A DNA stretch of 64,000 nucleotides from Rhodococcus yunnanensis NBRC 103083 (GTDB lineage: Bacteria; Actinomycetota; Actinomycetes; Mycobacteriales; Mycobacteriaceae): assembly GCF_001895005.1 (NCBI RefSeq), contig NZ_BCXH01000004.1, positions 62,001-126,000 on the forward strand, given 5' to 3'. A program made the position numbers and the translations under genes. Of the stretch, positions 16,896 to 24,901 are shown piece after piece. The notes under the pieces were generated by a model that saw nothing but the letters and a program-made list of their open reading frames with translations, ran no database searches and was not told where the DNA came from. How positions within the stretch are numbered: position 1 is the stretch's first letter; every line of letters starts with the position of its first letter.

Positions 16896-17951
16896 ATGAA
16901 ACCGCTTACCGCGCCCAGACGCGCGACAGCACTGCTTGCCGGGCTGGTGAGTGTCGGCCTGGTGCTCGCGGGTTGCTCGAGCGACTCGTCCGACGGCGCC
17001 AGCAGCGATGCCTCGGGCAGCAGTGAGTCGAGCACCGGTGCGTTCCCGGTCACGATCGACGCCGCCTACGGCGACGTCACCGTCGAAGAGAAGCCTGAGC
17101 GGATCGTCGCTGTGGGCACTGACTGGATCGGACTGTTGGACATTCTCGGCGAGAAGCCGATCGCGGTGTCGGGCGAAGCATCCGACCTCGATGACTACCC
17201 GTGGTTGCAGGGTCTGTACGACGGCGATTTCAACGCAAACCTTTTCACCGCGGAAGGTACGGATTCGCCGGAAGCGATTGCCGCGCTGGATCCCGACCTG
17301 ATTCTGACGAGCGTGTGGGGCGTCGACGAGCAGCTCTACGAGCGTCTTTCGTCCATCGCGCCCACCTATGTCGGTCTGGAAACGCAGGACGAAGGCGGCG
17401 ACACCAGCTGGCAGGACAATCTGGCTTCCCTCGCTGCACTCACCGGGCACGACGAGAAGATCGTCGGCGAGACCGAGGCCACGTACGAGGCCACGTTGTC
17501 GGAGGCCGCCGCGAAATTACCTGAACTGCAGGGCAAGACGTTCCAGCTGGGAGTGCTGGACGGCGACGATCAGCAGCTGTGGCTCACCGAGTACGCGAAC
17601 GAGCCCATCGAGGCCTTGGGATTGACTCCCGGAGACGGGCAGCCGACAGGTGAGGGCGACAGCGTCGCGGCGAACGCGCCCAAGTATTCGCTCGAGAACA
17701 TCGAGAAATTCTCCGCTGACGTCGTGTTCATCGTCACTCATGAGTATGCCGACCCGGAGAACACGTTCAGGACGGCGTTCGAAGCCGATCCCCGCGTTCC
17801 CGAGCTTGCCGCCGCGAAGAACGGGACGCTCGTCTACCTCTACGGTCCGCAGTGGCTCGCGGTGAATCCACCCACTCCGTCGAGCGTGAAGTGGTGGGTC
17901 GACCAGGTCGTTCCGCAGCTCGAGGCATCGACGCTCAACACGGGCGCATAG
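16896..17951 (+). CDS. iron-siderophore ABC transporter binding lipoprotein
   Basis: A FecB/FhuD-type periplasmic-binding-protein family member. It has a lipoprotein signal peptide (MKPLTAPRRATALLAGLVSV then VLAGCSS; lipobox LAGC), a Ser/Asp-rich linker, then two lobes. Typical motifs: PERIVAVGTDWIGLLDILGE near the start of lobe 1, AIAALDPDLILTS, and EKIVGETEATYEA in the hinge helix. The ATG at 16896 has GAGAGGAA 5 nt upstream. It captures ferric siderophore outside the membrane for the FecCD permeases encoded next. A strong hairpin at 17963-17999 follows immediately and probably lowers downstream expression. Confidence 0.92.
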   Translation: MKPLTAPRRATALLAGLVSVGLVLAGCSSDSSDGASSDASGSSESSTGAFPVTIDAAYGDVTVEEKPERIVAVGTDWIGLLDILGEKPIAVSGEASDLDDYPWLQGLYDGDFNANLFTAEGTDSPEAIAALDPDLILTSVWGVDEQLYERLSSIAPTYVGLETQDEGGDTSWQDNLASLAALTGHDEKIVGETEATYEATLSEAAAKLPELQGKTFQLGVLDGDDQQLWLTEYANEPIEALGLTPGDGQPTGEGDSVAANAPKYSLENIEKFSADVVFIVTHEYADPENTFRTAFEADPRVPELAAAKNGTLVYLYGPQWLAVNPPTPSSVKWWVDQVVPQLEASTLNTGA

Positions 17952-17962
17952 CTCAGCCTTTT

Positions 17963-17999
17963 CATCCAGCCGCCTCGTAGCGAGCGAGGCGGCTGGATG
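17963..17999 (+). terminator. 15-bp hairpin between binding protein and permeases
   Basis: Arms CATCCAGCCGCCTCG (17963-17977) and its exact complement (17985-17999) with a 7-nt loop, 11 bp after the lipoprotein stop. The following permeases lie 28 bp downstream with no other obvious promoter. It is therefore more likely a partial terminator or mRNA stabiliser that sets stoichiometry than the end of the unit. Confidence 0.65.
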
Positions 18000-18027
18000 T
18001 GCGCCGACCACCAGAGAGACGAATCGA

Positions 18028-19098
18028 GTGACAACGCGAACCGGACATGCTCCTCCACCCGCTGAGACGCCGGAGGGTGTTCGGCGCGCAACAGCGTCGA
18101 CGAGCGTGGGACGGCGCGCGCTGGGATTGTTCATCGCGATCGCTTCGTTGATCGTCTTGGTGCTCCTGAGCATCGCCGTCGGATCGAAGGACATCCCGCT
18201 GTCGGTGGTGTTCGACTCACTCCTGCACAACACCGGCAAAGGCGACGCGTACGTCGTGTGGGACATGCGCATTCCGCGAACCGCAGTGGGTCTCGCCGTC
18301 GGCGTCGCGCTCGGGGTGTCCGGTGCACTCATTCAGGCTTTGACGCGTAATCCGCTCGCCGATCCCGGCATTCTCGGTGTCAACGCCGGCGCCGAATTCT
18401 TTGTCGTCGTTGGCATCGCGGTGTTCGGTGTGACCACCGTCAGTGGGTACGTCTGGTTCGCTTTCCTCGGCGCACTGGTCGTCACGGTCGTCGTCTACGT
18501 GATCGGTTCGATGGGGCGCGGTGGCGCAGACCCGGTCCACCTGACGCTGGCGGGTGTCGCGTTCGGAGCGGTCCTGTCCGGCATCGTTACCGGTTGGGTT
18601 CTGACCGATCCGAAGACGTTCGATCAGATGCGCGGTTGGTATGCAGGCAGCCTCGTCGATCGGGGATGGGACGTTCTGTTGCCGGTGGTTCCGTTCCTGA
18701 TCATCGGGGTGGTGCTGGCCGCGATCGCGGCCAGTGCGCTGAACACCATCGCACTGGGGGACGACCTGGCGAGTGCACTCGGCGCGCACGTCAATCGCAC
18801 GCGCGTGATCGTGATCATCGCGGTGACGCTGTTGGCCGGCGGCGCGACGGCGATCGCCGGTCCGATCGGATTCGTGGGCCTCATGGTTCCGCACGTCGCG
18901 CGCTGGATCGTCGGCCCGGACCAGCGCTGGATCATCGGTTACACCCTCGTCCTCGCGCCATCGCTGGTGCTGGCCGCCGACATCGTCGGACGCGTGGTCA
19001 TCCGGCCGGGTGAGTTTCCAGTCGGCATCGTGACTGCATTCGTCGGTGCCCCGGTGCTCATTTATCTCGTCCGCCGACCGAAGGTGACTGGGCTGTGA
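18028..19098 (+). CDS. FecCD-family iron-siderophore permease 1
   Basis: A 356-residue integral membrane protein of the BtuC/FecCD fold with about ten transmembrane helices starting near residue 30. Diagnostic blocks are WDMRIPRTAVGLAVGVALGV, ALIQALTRNPLADPGILGVN, ALGDDLASALGAHV (the coupling helix contacting the ATPase), and GPIGFVGLMVPHVARWIVG. It starts with GTG at 18028. Its stop overlaps the next gene's GTG (GTGA, 19095-19098), so the two permeases are translationally coupled and form the heterodimeric channel. Confidence 0.93.
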   Translation: MTTRTGHAPPPAETPEGVRRATASTSVGRRALGLFIAIASLIVLVLLSIAVGSKDIPLSVVFDSLLHNTGKGDAYVVWDMRIPRTAVGLAVGVALGVSGALIQALTRNPLADPGILGVNAGAEFFVVVGIAVFGVTTVSGYVWFAFLGALVVTVVVYVIGSMGRGGADPVHLTLAGVAFGAVLSGIVTGWVLTDPKTFDQMRGWYAGSLVDRGWDVLLPVVPFLIIGVVLAAIAASALNTIALGDDLASALGAHVNRTRVIVIIAVTLLAGGATAIAGPIGFVGLMVPHVARWIVGPDQRWIIGYTLVLAPSLVLAADIVGRVVIRPGEFPVGIVTAFVGAPVLIYLVRRPKVTGL

Positions 19099-20174
19099 GT
19101 TTCGCAGGCGTCGCGCGTGCGTCCGAACGGCGGGTAGATTTCGGACACCGCACGCTCGTGGTACGCAAGGGCGGGTGGGCCACGCGCTGGCACGGACGGA
19201 GTGTCCTCGTCTGCGCCGTTCTGGCGGTGGCGACGCTCGCGGTGACGGTATGGTCTCTGACCCTTGGTGACTATCCGCTGAGCCTCGGACAGGTGTGGGC
19301 TGCCGTCACCGGAAATCCCGATGCCGGTTTCGCTCGCACGGTCGTCGTCGAATGGCGGGCGCCGCGGGCAGTTGCGGCGGTCGTGTTCGGTGCCGCGTTG
19401 GGGGTGTCCGGCGCGGCTTTCCAGTCGCTGATCCGCAACCCGCTGGCGTCACCGGACATCATCGGTTTCAGCGCGGGGTCCTACTCGGGCGCGCTGGTCG
19501 TGATCATCGTGATCCACGGTTCGTATCTGCAGTTGGCCGCGGGGGCCCTGGTCGGTGGTCTCGCGACGGCAGCCATCGTTTATCTCCTCGCGTGGCGCGG
19601 TGGGGTACAGGGCTTTCGGCTGATCATCGTCGGAATCGCAATGTCCGCGATGTTGACCTCCCTCAACACATGGTTGATGCTGAACGCAAAACTCAAGGTC
19701 GCCATGAGTGCCGCCGCGTGGGGTGCCGGATCGCTTACCGGTACGAGTTGGGGTCAAGCCCTGATCGGCAGCGGTGTCATCCTCCTGCTCTTCGGCGTGC
19801 TTGCCGTATTCTCACCGGCCCTCAAACAGCTCGAACTCGGTGACGACGCCGCGAAGGCTACGGGTGCGCGTGTGGAAAGTGTGCGCCTCGTCGTGCTCGT
19901 GGTCGGTGTAGCGCTCACCGCGACCGTGACGGCCGCGGCGGGGCCGATCGTGTTCGTCGCGCTCGCGGCGCCCCAGATCGCCCGTCGTCTGGCTCGCAGC
20001 CCGGGGATCACCCTCGCGCCTGCGGCGTTCACGGGTGCGTTCTTGCTGGCCGGGGCCGACGTGACGGCGCAGCACCTACTTCCGGTCGAGTTGCCGGTCG
20101 GTGTGGTGACCGTGGTCGCCGGCGGCGGGTTTCTCGTGTGGCTGCTTATCCGTGAGGTGCGCCGTCAACGCTGA
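19095..20174 (+). CDS. FecCD-family iron-siderophore permease 2
   Basis: The second BtuC/FecCD subunit, 359 residues, with blocks WRAPRAVAAVVFGAALGVSG, AFQSLIRNPLASPDIIGFS, LELGDDAAKATGARV (ATPase contact) and AAGPIVFVALAAPQIARRLA. The N-terminal ~35 residues are hydrophilic and cytoplasmic. The GTG start at 19095 overlaps the upstream stop by 4 nt. No FecE-type ATPase gene follows: the next 350 bp are non-coding and the next gene is on the other strand. The ATPase must be supplied from elsewhere. Confidence 0.93.
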   Translation: MSFAGVARASERRVDFGHRTLVVRKGGWATRWHGRSVLVCAVLAVATLAVTVWSLTLGDYPLSLGQVWAAVTGNPDAGFARTVVVEWRAPRAVAAVVFGAALGVSGAAFQSLIRNPLASPDIIGFSAGSYSGALVVIIVIHGSYLQLAAGALVGGLATAAIVYLLAWRGGVQGFRLIIVGIAMSAMLTSLNTWLMLNAKLKVAMSAAAWGAGSLTGTSWGQALIGSGVILLLFGVLAVFSPALKQLELGDDAAKATGARVESVRLVVLVVGVALTATVTAAAGPIVFVALAAPQIARRLARSPGITLAPAAFTGAFLLAGADVTAQHLLPVELPVGVVTVVAGGGFLVWLLIREVRRQR

Positions 20175-20531
20175 GACAAGTGTCCTCGGAGGTCTCGACC
20201 ATACCCCCGAGTGGCGGTGTTCCTGTAGAGGAATCCTTGGGCCGGATGGGTGTCGATTGTATGTCGCACAAGCGATCCCACCATAATGGCAGCGATGCGG
20301 TCGATGTATCTGGGTTGCAGAATTCGCTAGTCAGCGATGTTCAGGTGGACCCACATCTGGGGACTTGAAATGGTCGTCTGCTGTCCCGGCAGCGTACGGC
20401 CAGGTCGGCGTAGTGCGCCTCGGTGCTCACGCACAACTGTCGTACTGCCGACAGCGGCATCCGACGCGTTCCGTTGGTCGCAACTCCGAGGTCACGGCCA
20501 CGGCCGTCACTGACAGCCCCGACTGACAGTG
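20175..20531. other. 357-bp region between convergent units
   Basis: No supportable gene. In particular no Walker A or ABC signature is found in any frame, so the expected transporter ATPase is absent. A 62-codon GTG frame (20180-20368) has no recognisable feature and was not called. Confidence 0.5.
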
Positions 20532-21134
20532 CTACGGGGAGGTCAATTCGTTCCACAGGTCGTCGACGACATCGGCGAGGTCAGGAGGCAAACAACTGGC
20601 GTCGTAACAGGATTCGGGTACCAATGCCGGCGGTGCAGGCACCGAAGCCTCCGGCGCGTCTCCGGGCACCACCAGCCGCGACGTCACCGCCGTCGGCACG
20701 CCGCCGGCAGGGGCGAGAGTGCCCCATTGTTCGACGCCGTCGACATTCGGCACCGTGGTGCACCCCCAGTACAGGTCGTAGACCCCGTCGGGAAGGGCAG
20801 TGGATCCGTTCGGGCCATCCTCTGTGAACACCTCCAGAGTCACTGTTCTCGTGGTGCCGGGCAGGATCAAGGCACTCGGATCGACAGGGTTGACGTAGCC
20901 GAACGGCGGCCGCGATTCTCTGTCCGCCACCGAACCTGAAGGCAACCCGAACAGCTTGCAGCCGATCACAGCTGCCGATCGGTTGGTGATGGTCGCGGTG
21001 GCGATATTGCCCGACACCGCCGACACAGTCGTGACATCAGCCGGCGCCGCGTTCGCATCCACGGAGCACAGCACAACCGCTGAGACGCAGAACAATACGA
21101 CTGTCACTGTGCGCCGCGCGAATTGCCCGATCAT
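20532..21134 (-). CDS. secreted protein of unknown function (200 aa)
   Basis: The ATG at 21134 gives a Sec signal peptide (MIGQFARRTVTVVLFCVSAV... ending DANAAPA, cleavage after ANA). The mature protein is beta-rich with four cysteines, including a C-terminal pair (SCYDASCLPPD). The repeated strand patterns (GNIATATITNRSAAVIGCKL, TRTVTLEVFTEDGP) suggest an immunoglobulin-like fold. The in-frame extension to 21599 is a shadow of the upstream gene. It lies 44 bp after the serine hydrolase gene, probably in the same operon, so both products work outside the cell. Confidence 0.7.
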   Translation of the reverse strand: MIGQFARRTVTVVLFCVSAVVLCSVDANAAPADVTTVSAVSGNIATATITNRSAAVIGCKLFGLPSGSVADRESRPPFGYVNPVDPSALILPGTTRTVTLEVFTEDGPNGSTALPDGVYDLYWGCTTVPNVDGVEQWGTLAPAGGVPTAVTSRLVVPGDAPEASVPAPPALVPESCYDASCLPPDLADVVDDLWNELTSP

Positions 21135-21178
21135 TCTCGAACCCGGACCGTCCTCGGTGTTGCTGCGGAGTGTCGTTG

Positions 21179-22492
21179 TCACTTGGGCGCTTCCGAGGTC
21201 GGAGTCGGAACGGTGGCGGCCGGGGCGCCGGGTACGTCGGATGCTCCGTAGAGCGTGCCGATGATGGACTTCCCCACCACTACTGCGGCGTTCTGTCCGT
21301 CGACCGGGGAGGCCGAGAGATTCGTGCCGATGATGATGGTGTCGCCCGTGTCGAGGTTGTAGGCCATGAACGAGGAGAAGCCGGGCAGTTGACCATCGTG
21401 GCCGAAAATGCCGGGGGCGAACTGCGCGATCCCGAGGCCATAACCGACTCCCTTCGGTGAGCCGGAGCTCATCGACTGCACACTGTCGAGACGCAGCTTC
21501 TGGGTGTCGTCGTCGAGCAAGCCGCCGCCGACAAGGGCTTTCACGTACACAGCGAGGTCGGTGGGGGTGGAGATCGCGCCGCCGGCCGTCCACGCCCACG
21601 ATGGGTTCGCATCCGTTTGGTCGAGCGGCTTCAGGGTTCCGCTCAGCGCATCGGGCAGTTGAGCGGCGGGAACGGCGTACGAGTCGATCGTGTCGACGTT
21701 AGTGCCGAACTGATAGCCCTGCGGGTGGGTGTCGGGGATCGACGAATCGTCCGGCGCCGGCAGGTGGGTGTGTGTGAGGCCGAGCGGAGAGAAGATGCGC
21801 TCGTCGAACGCTTCCGAGGCCGACATTCCGGTGAGCTGTTCGATCACCACCCCGAGCAGCACGATGTTGGTATTGCTGTAATCGAAGACCTGAGCCGGAG
21901 CCGCATTGGCCGGATGAGAGAAGGCGATCGCGAGCAGCTCATCCGCCGTCCACGCCTTCTGCGGCTCCGCATCCAGCGTGGCATTGAAGGCCGGGTCGAA
22001 GGTGTAACTGTAGAGCCCGCTGCGCATCTCGGAAAGATCGGCGATGGTGATGTCGTCCCCGCCCGGCACATCGGGCCGAAACTTCGAGATCGGGTCGTCG
22101 AGCGAGAGAACGCCCTCTTGGACGAGCTGCAGGATGACGGTCGAGGTCATGGTCTTGGTGTTGCTGCCGATGCGCAGGTAGTCATCGACTGTTATCGGCA
22201 CATCTCGGCCGAGCTCAGCCGTGCCGAATGTCGAAGTCCAGTCCCCCTTCGAGGGCGATTGCACCATGACGACGACGCCCGGGATGGCGTTGTCTGTCAT
22301 GACTGTGGGGATGGCGTCACGCAGCTTGGCCGAATAGTCGGGTTCGGCCGCCGTTGTCGGAGTTTCGGTGGCGCCGGTCGATGTGTCGGCGGAGCCGGTC
22401 GACGGCTGCGTCGTGCATGCGCTCATGGCGAGCACTGCTACGGCGGCGATCGCGAAGACGGCTCGACTTTTGGTGTTCGTCACGATCTTCAC
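21179..22492 (-). CDS. serine beta-lactamase-like hydrolase, lipoprotein
   Basis: A class C beta-lactamase / D-Ala-D-Ala carboxypeptidase family member, 437 residues. Signal peptide ends with lipobox MSAC (VLAMSACTTQPS), followed by a Ser/Thr-rich linker. Catalytic motifs: SxxK as IGSNTKTMTS, YxN as FDYSNTNIVLLG, and HxG as IFGHDGQLPG. It would act on cell-wall peptides or small esters and amides outside the membrane; whether it has beta-lactamase activity cannot be read from sequence. The GTG at 22492 is chosen because the preceding 25 in-frame residues are not signal-like. The 219 bp upstream are non-coding. Confidence 0.88.
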   Translation of the reverse strand: MKIVTNTKSRAVFAIAAVAVLAMSACTTQPSTGSADTSTGATETPTTAAEPDYSAKLRDAIPTVMTDNAIPGVVVMVQSPSKGDWTSTFGTAELGRDVPITVDDYLRIGSNTKTMTSTVILQLVQEGVLSLDDPISKFRPDVPGGDDITIADLSEMRSGLYSYTFDPAFNATLDAEPQKAWTADELLAIAFSHPANAAPAQVFDYSNTNIVLLGVVIEQLTGMSASEAFDERIFSPLGLTHTHLPAPDDSSIPDTHPQGYQFGTNVDTIDSYAVPAAQLPDALSGTLKPLDQTDANPSWAWTAGGAISTPTDLAVYVKALVGGGLLDDDTQKLRLDSVQSMSSGSPKGVGYGLGIAQFAPGIFGHDGQLPGFSSFMAYNLDTGDTIIIGTNLSASPVDGQNAAVVVGKSIIGTLYGASDVPGAPAATVPTPTSEAPK

Positions 22493-22711
22493 GCTCGACT
22501 CACGGCAAGAGAGAGCTCGGCCGCAGAGTTCGGGGACAGCCGATTGCCTATTTCCCGGTGCCCACACGCGCCGTCAGGTGCGGTGATGAGCAGGAAATCT
22601 TTGTCGCAGTAGAGCATTCCAGTGCTGGAGGTCATCGGAGACTGTCCTTTTAGCGAGCTGATTGTCGCGGTCGAAACGGTAGGCAGTAGTGCAAGGGCGA
22701 AGTTCTGCATC

Positions 22712-23164
22712 TCAGCTGACCGTCGGGGCAGGCAGAACACCCAGTTGGGTGAGAAGACCGGCGACGTCCATGATCAACCGACTTTCGGTCATCTGACCGT
22801 TGCGGTATCGGTCGATGGTCCACGCGTCGACGCTGACCCGGTGGCCCGTCGCCGGGATACCCATGAACTCGCCGCGATGCGTTCCTGTCCACGTCGAGTA
22901 CGCCATGATGCGGTCGTCCTCGGCGAGCGTGTCGCGGATAGTCCAGTGCAGGTCGGGAAATGCAGCGAACAGACCGGCGAGTACCTCGGCGAGCCCGGCC
23001 CGGCCCGGACCCTGCCCGGGAAACGGTATCTGCTCCACAAAGTCTTCGGCGACAATGTCTTTCATCGCCAGGTCGAGGTCGCGCCCGTTGATCACTTCTT
23101 CGATGAAGCGCTGCAGCAGCACGCGCATATCTTGCGTCCGAGTGTCCGAGCCGGTTTCAGGCAT
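22712..23164 (-). CDS. SnoaL-like ester cyclase / NTF2-fold protein
   Basis: 150 residues. SnoaL-like motifs are RVLLQRFIEEVINGRDLDLA, FVEQIPFPGQGPGRAGLAEV, FPDLHWTIRDTLAEDDRIMA and GTHRGEFMGIPATGHRVSVD. The last two contain the Asp/His positions used in polyketide-cyclase-like members. The ATG at 23164 is preferred; an upstream in-frame start adds 16 atypical residues. It is divergent from a TetR regulator, with two pairs of CTATC-type palindromes between them, so it is very likely the regulator's target. The substrate is unknown. Confidence 0.85.
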   Translation of the reverse strand: MPETGSDTRTQDMRVLLQRFIEEVINGRDLDLAMKDIVAEDFVEQIPFPGQGPGRAGLAEVLAGLFAAFPDLHWTIRDTLAEDDRIMAYSTWTGTHRGEFMGIPATGHRVSVDAWTIDRYRNGQMTESRLIMDVAGLLTQLGVLPAPTVS

Positions 23165-23219
23165 TGAATTTCCTTTCGATCGACAATCGTCTACATCGCT
23201 GCGCGACCGCACCGTCGCA

Positions 23220-23250
23220 CTATCGCTGATAGTATATCTATCGCTGATAG
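23220..23250. promoter_or_regulatory. operator-like pair 1 (SnoaL side)
   Basis: Two identical 13-bp imperfect palindromes CTATCGCTGATAG at 23220-23232 and 23238-23250, start-to-start 18 bp. They lie 56-86 bp upstream of the SnoaL start and are likely TetR-family operators. Confidence 0.7.
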
Positions 23251-23299
23251 TTCAACAAGATGTTCGTTCGAAGGGAGACTCGCGCTCGTATAAAATCTT

Positions 23300-23330
23300 C
23301 TATCGTTCATAGTTTTTCTATCGTGGATTG
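23300..23330. promoter_or_regulatory. operator-like pair 2 (TetR side)
   Basis: Related sites CTATCGTTCATAG (23300-23312) and CTATCGTGGATTG (23318-23330), with the same 18-bp offset as pair 1. They end 9 bp before the TetR start, fitting autoregulation. Confidence 0.6.
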
Positions 23331-23339
23331 GGTGGTGAC

Positions 23340-23957
23340 GTGTCAGAGGCCGATCAGCCCGGGGTCGAGCCCTCCGCGCCCGACCGTCGCGCCTTGCGCC
23401 GGGCCGCAAAGATCGCGACGATCGTCTCCGAGGCCTGGGCGCTCAGCCGAGCAGACGGGTTGGCCGGAATCTCGTTGCGCGATCTGGCTGAACGGGTAGA
23501 TCTGCGCCAGCCGTCGCTGTACGCCTATTTCGACTCCAAGCTGGCGCTCTACGACGCGATGTTCGCGGACGGCAACCGTCAGTTACTCGCATACACCGCA
23601 GACCTGACGCCGACTGGCAATCCCGAACTGGATCTGACCGAGTTCGTCGGCCGAGTAGTTCGATTCTCGAGCGACGACGTCGAACGTCACCAGCTGCTGT
23701 TCCAGCGCACCATCCCTGGGTTCGAACCATCCCCGGAGTCCTACGCGATTGCCATCGAATTCCTGAACCGCGGTGCGGCGCTGCTGCAGGCGGCCGGCGT
23801 TGACCGCGCGGAGGACGTCGACCTGTTCACCGCGATGTGCGCAGGTCTGACTCACCAGCAGGTGGCCAACGACCCCGGCGGCGATCGCTGGGTCGCGCAG
23901 GCGCGCCGGGTCGTGACAATGTTCCTCACCGAAGTCCGGCAGCAGCCCAGAGAGTAA
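23340..23957 (+). CDS. TetR-family transcriptional regulator
   Basis: 205 residues. The N-terminal TetR DNA-binding domain is visible as IVSEAWALSRADGLAGISLR, DLAERVDLRQPSLYAYFDSK and LALYDAMF. The ligand-binding part resembles the TetR_C/WHG type (HQLLFQRTIPGFEPSPESYA). The GTG at 23340 is chosen; a TTG at 23328 is possible. It is divergently arranged with the SnoaL gene, and four CTATC-type sites lie between the two starts, so it probably represses both promoters. The 3' neighbourhood is pseudogene sequence. Confidence 0.88.
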   Translation: MSEADQPGVEPSAPDRRALRRAAKIATIVSEAWALSRADGLAGISLRDLAERVDLRQPSLYAYFDSKLALYDAMFADGNRQLLAYTADLTPTGNPELDLTEFVGRVVRFSSDDVERHQLLFQRTIPGFEPSPESYAIAIEFLNRGAALLQAAGVDRAEDVDLFTAMCAGLTHQQVANDPGGDRWVAQARRVVTMFLTEVRQQPRE

Positions 23958-23988
23958 GCGTGAGCGCCCGAGTCTGTAGGACAGGGGG

Positions 23989-24826
23989 ATGGGCGTCGAT
24001 GCTCCAGTGACACCGGGGCAGACGCAACAAAAGATTGCCGAGTGTCCGCTGTTCCTGTTTTCGCGCCAGAAGTTCGTCTCGCCGAGGCGCGGGCAGTGGT
24101 TGCCGCCGCACCTGAACGCATCATCTGGCTGGGCGCCTACGGCAGCACCGCAACGCATCTTCGGTGCTGTTGAGATGGGAATCGGTTTCCAGTCGTGCCC
24201 GGTTCTCGTCGCCGGCGACGATGGCCTTGTACAACTCGTCCGTATTCGCGCCGCACGCCAGCGTCTGATGAAAGCTGCGGAGCAGACTGCGAAGCAGGGG
24301 CAGATGATCGATTTGCGGGTCACCGCTGGCTACCACCGGCTCTGGCTACGTGAGCTGGAGCTGGCAGCGGATGTGCACATGAAGGTGCAGGAAGAGAAGG
24401 CCGCCGACCGGGAATGACGCGAAGGGTCGCGCGAGCAACGCAAGGTGCAGCAAGAGCTGCAGGCGGCCCGGGCGAAGATCGAAGGAGCTCGCGCACTACA
24501 AGCAACGCCGTCGCTGCGTTGGAAGCGGGCGGGTTCTCGAGGGTGCGGAACGGTTGCGGGTCAAGCTCGCTGACGCGCAGCGTGCGCTCGATGACGTCGA
24601 CTATCGGGTTGCGAACATTCGGGCGGGCACGTGCGCGTGATCTCGAATATAGGGGGCTTTCCGTTTCAACACGGTCAAGATCGGGATGACGCGCAGCCTG
24701 GAGCCGATGGACCGGGTTCGTGAGCTCGGTGATGCGTCGGTGCCGTTTCGGTTCGATGTGCATTCTCTGTTCTTCGCGGACGATGCGGTATCGGTGGAAG
24801 CGGAACTCCATATGCCTTGTTCGTAA
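23989..24826 (+). pseudogene. DUF4041/T5orf172 (GIY-YIG-like) gene, multiply frameshifted
   Basis: Fragments in three frames reconstruct the C-terminal half of a DUF4041-T5orf172 protein. In order: RVTAGYHRLWLRELELAADV and a charged coiled coil (KVQEEKAADRE); then AALEAGG; then GAERLRVKLADAQRALDDVD, YRVANIRAG; then VKIGMTRSLEPMDRVRELGD, ASVPFRFDVHSLFFADDAV, ending TAA at 24826. Each transition needs an indel. The T5orf172 domain is a GIY-YIG-related nuclease-like domain seen in phage and defence contexts. The gene is dead here. The 5' part (23989-24290) is not family-like and may be unrelated debris. Confidence 0.7.
24140..24250 (-). pseudogene. possible GntR FCD-domain remnant
   Basis: The complement reads ANTDELYKAIVAGDENRARL and ETDSHLNSTEDAL, close to the C-terminal FCD helices of FadR-type GntR regulators (DxHxxLYxAIxAGDxxxAR...HLxxTE). 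No DNA-binding domain is attached, and the strand is opposite to the DUF4041 debris it abuts. It is judged a recombination scar. Confidence 0.35.
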
Positions 24827-24901
24827 CCGCGAAGTGCGTCCTCCTCCTGCGTGCGTAGTCGAGTCGTTTGGTGAGACAAGCGAGAAGGCGGCGACCGCGG
24901 T

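Noticed and set aside
20180..20368. 62-codon GTG frame after the permeases
   Set aside because: No ribosome binding site, family or coupling evidence beyond position.
20175..20531. Hidden FecE-type ATPase gene
   Set aside because: No Walker A, signature or Walker B motif in any frame, and the space is too short.
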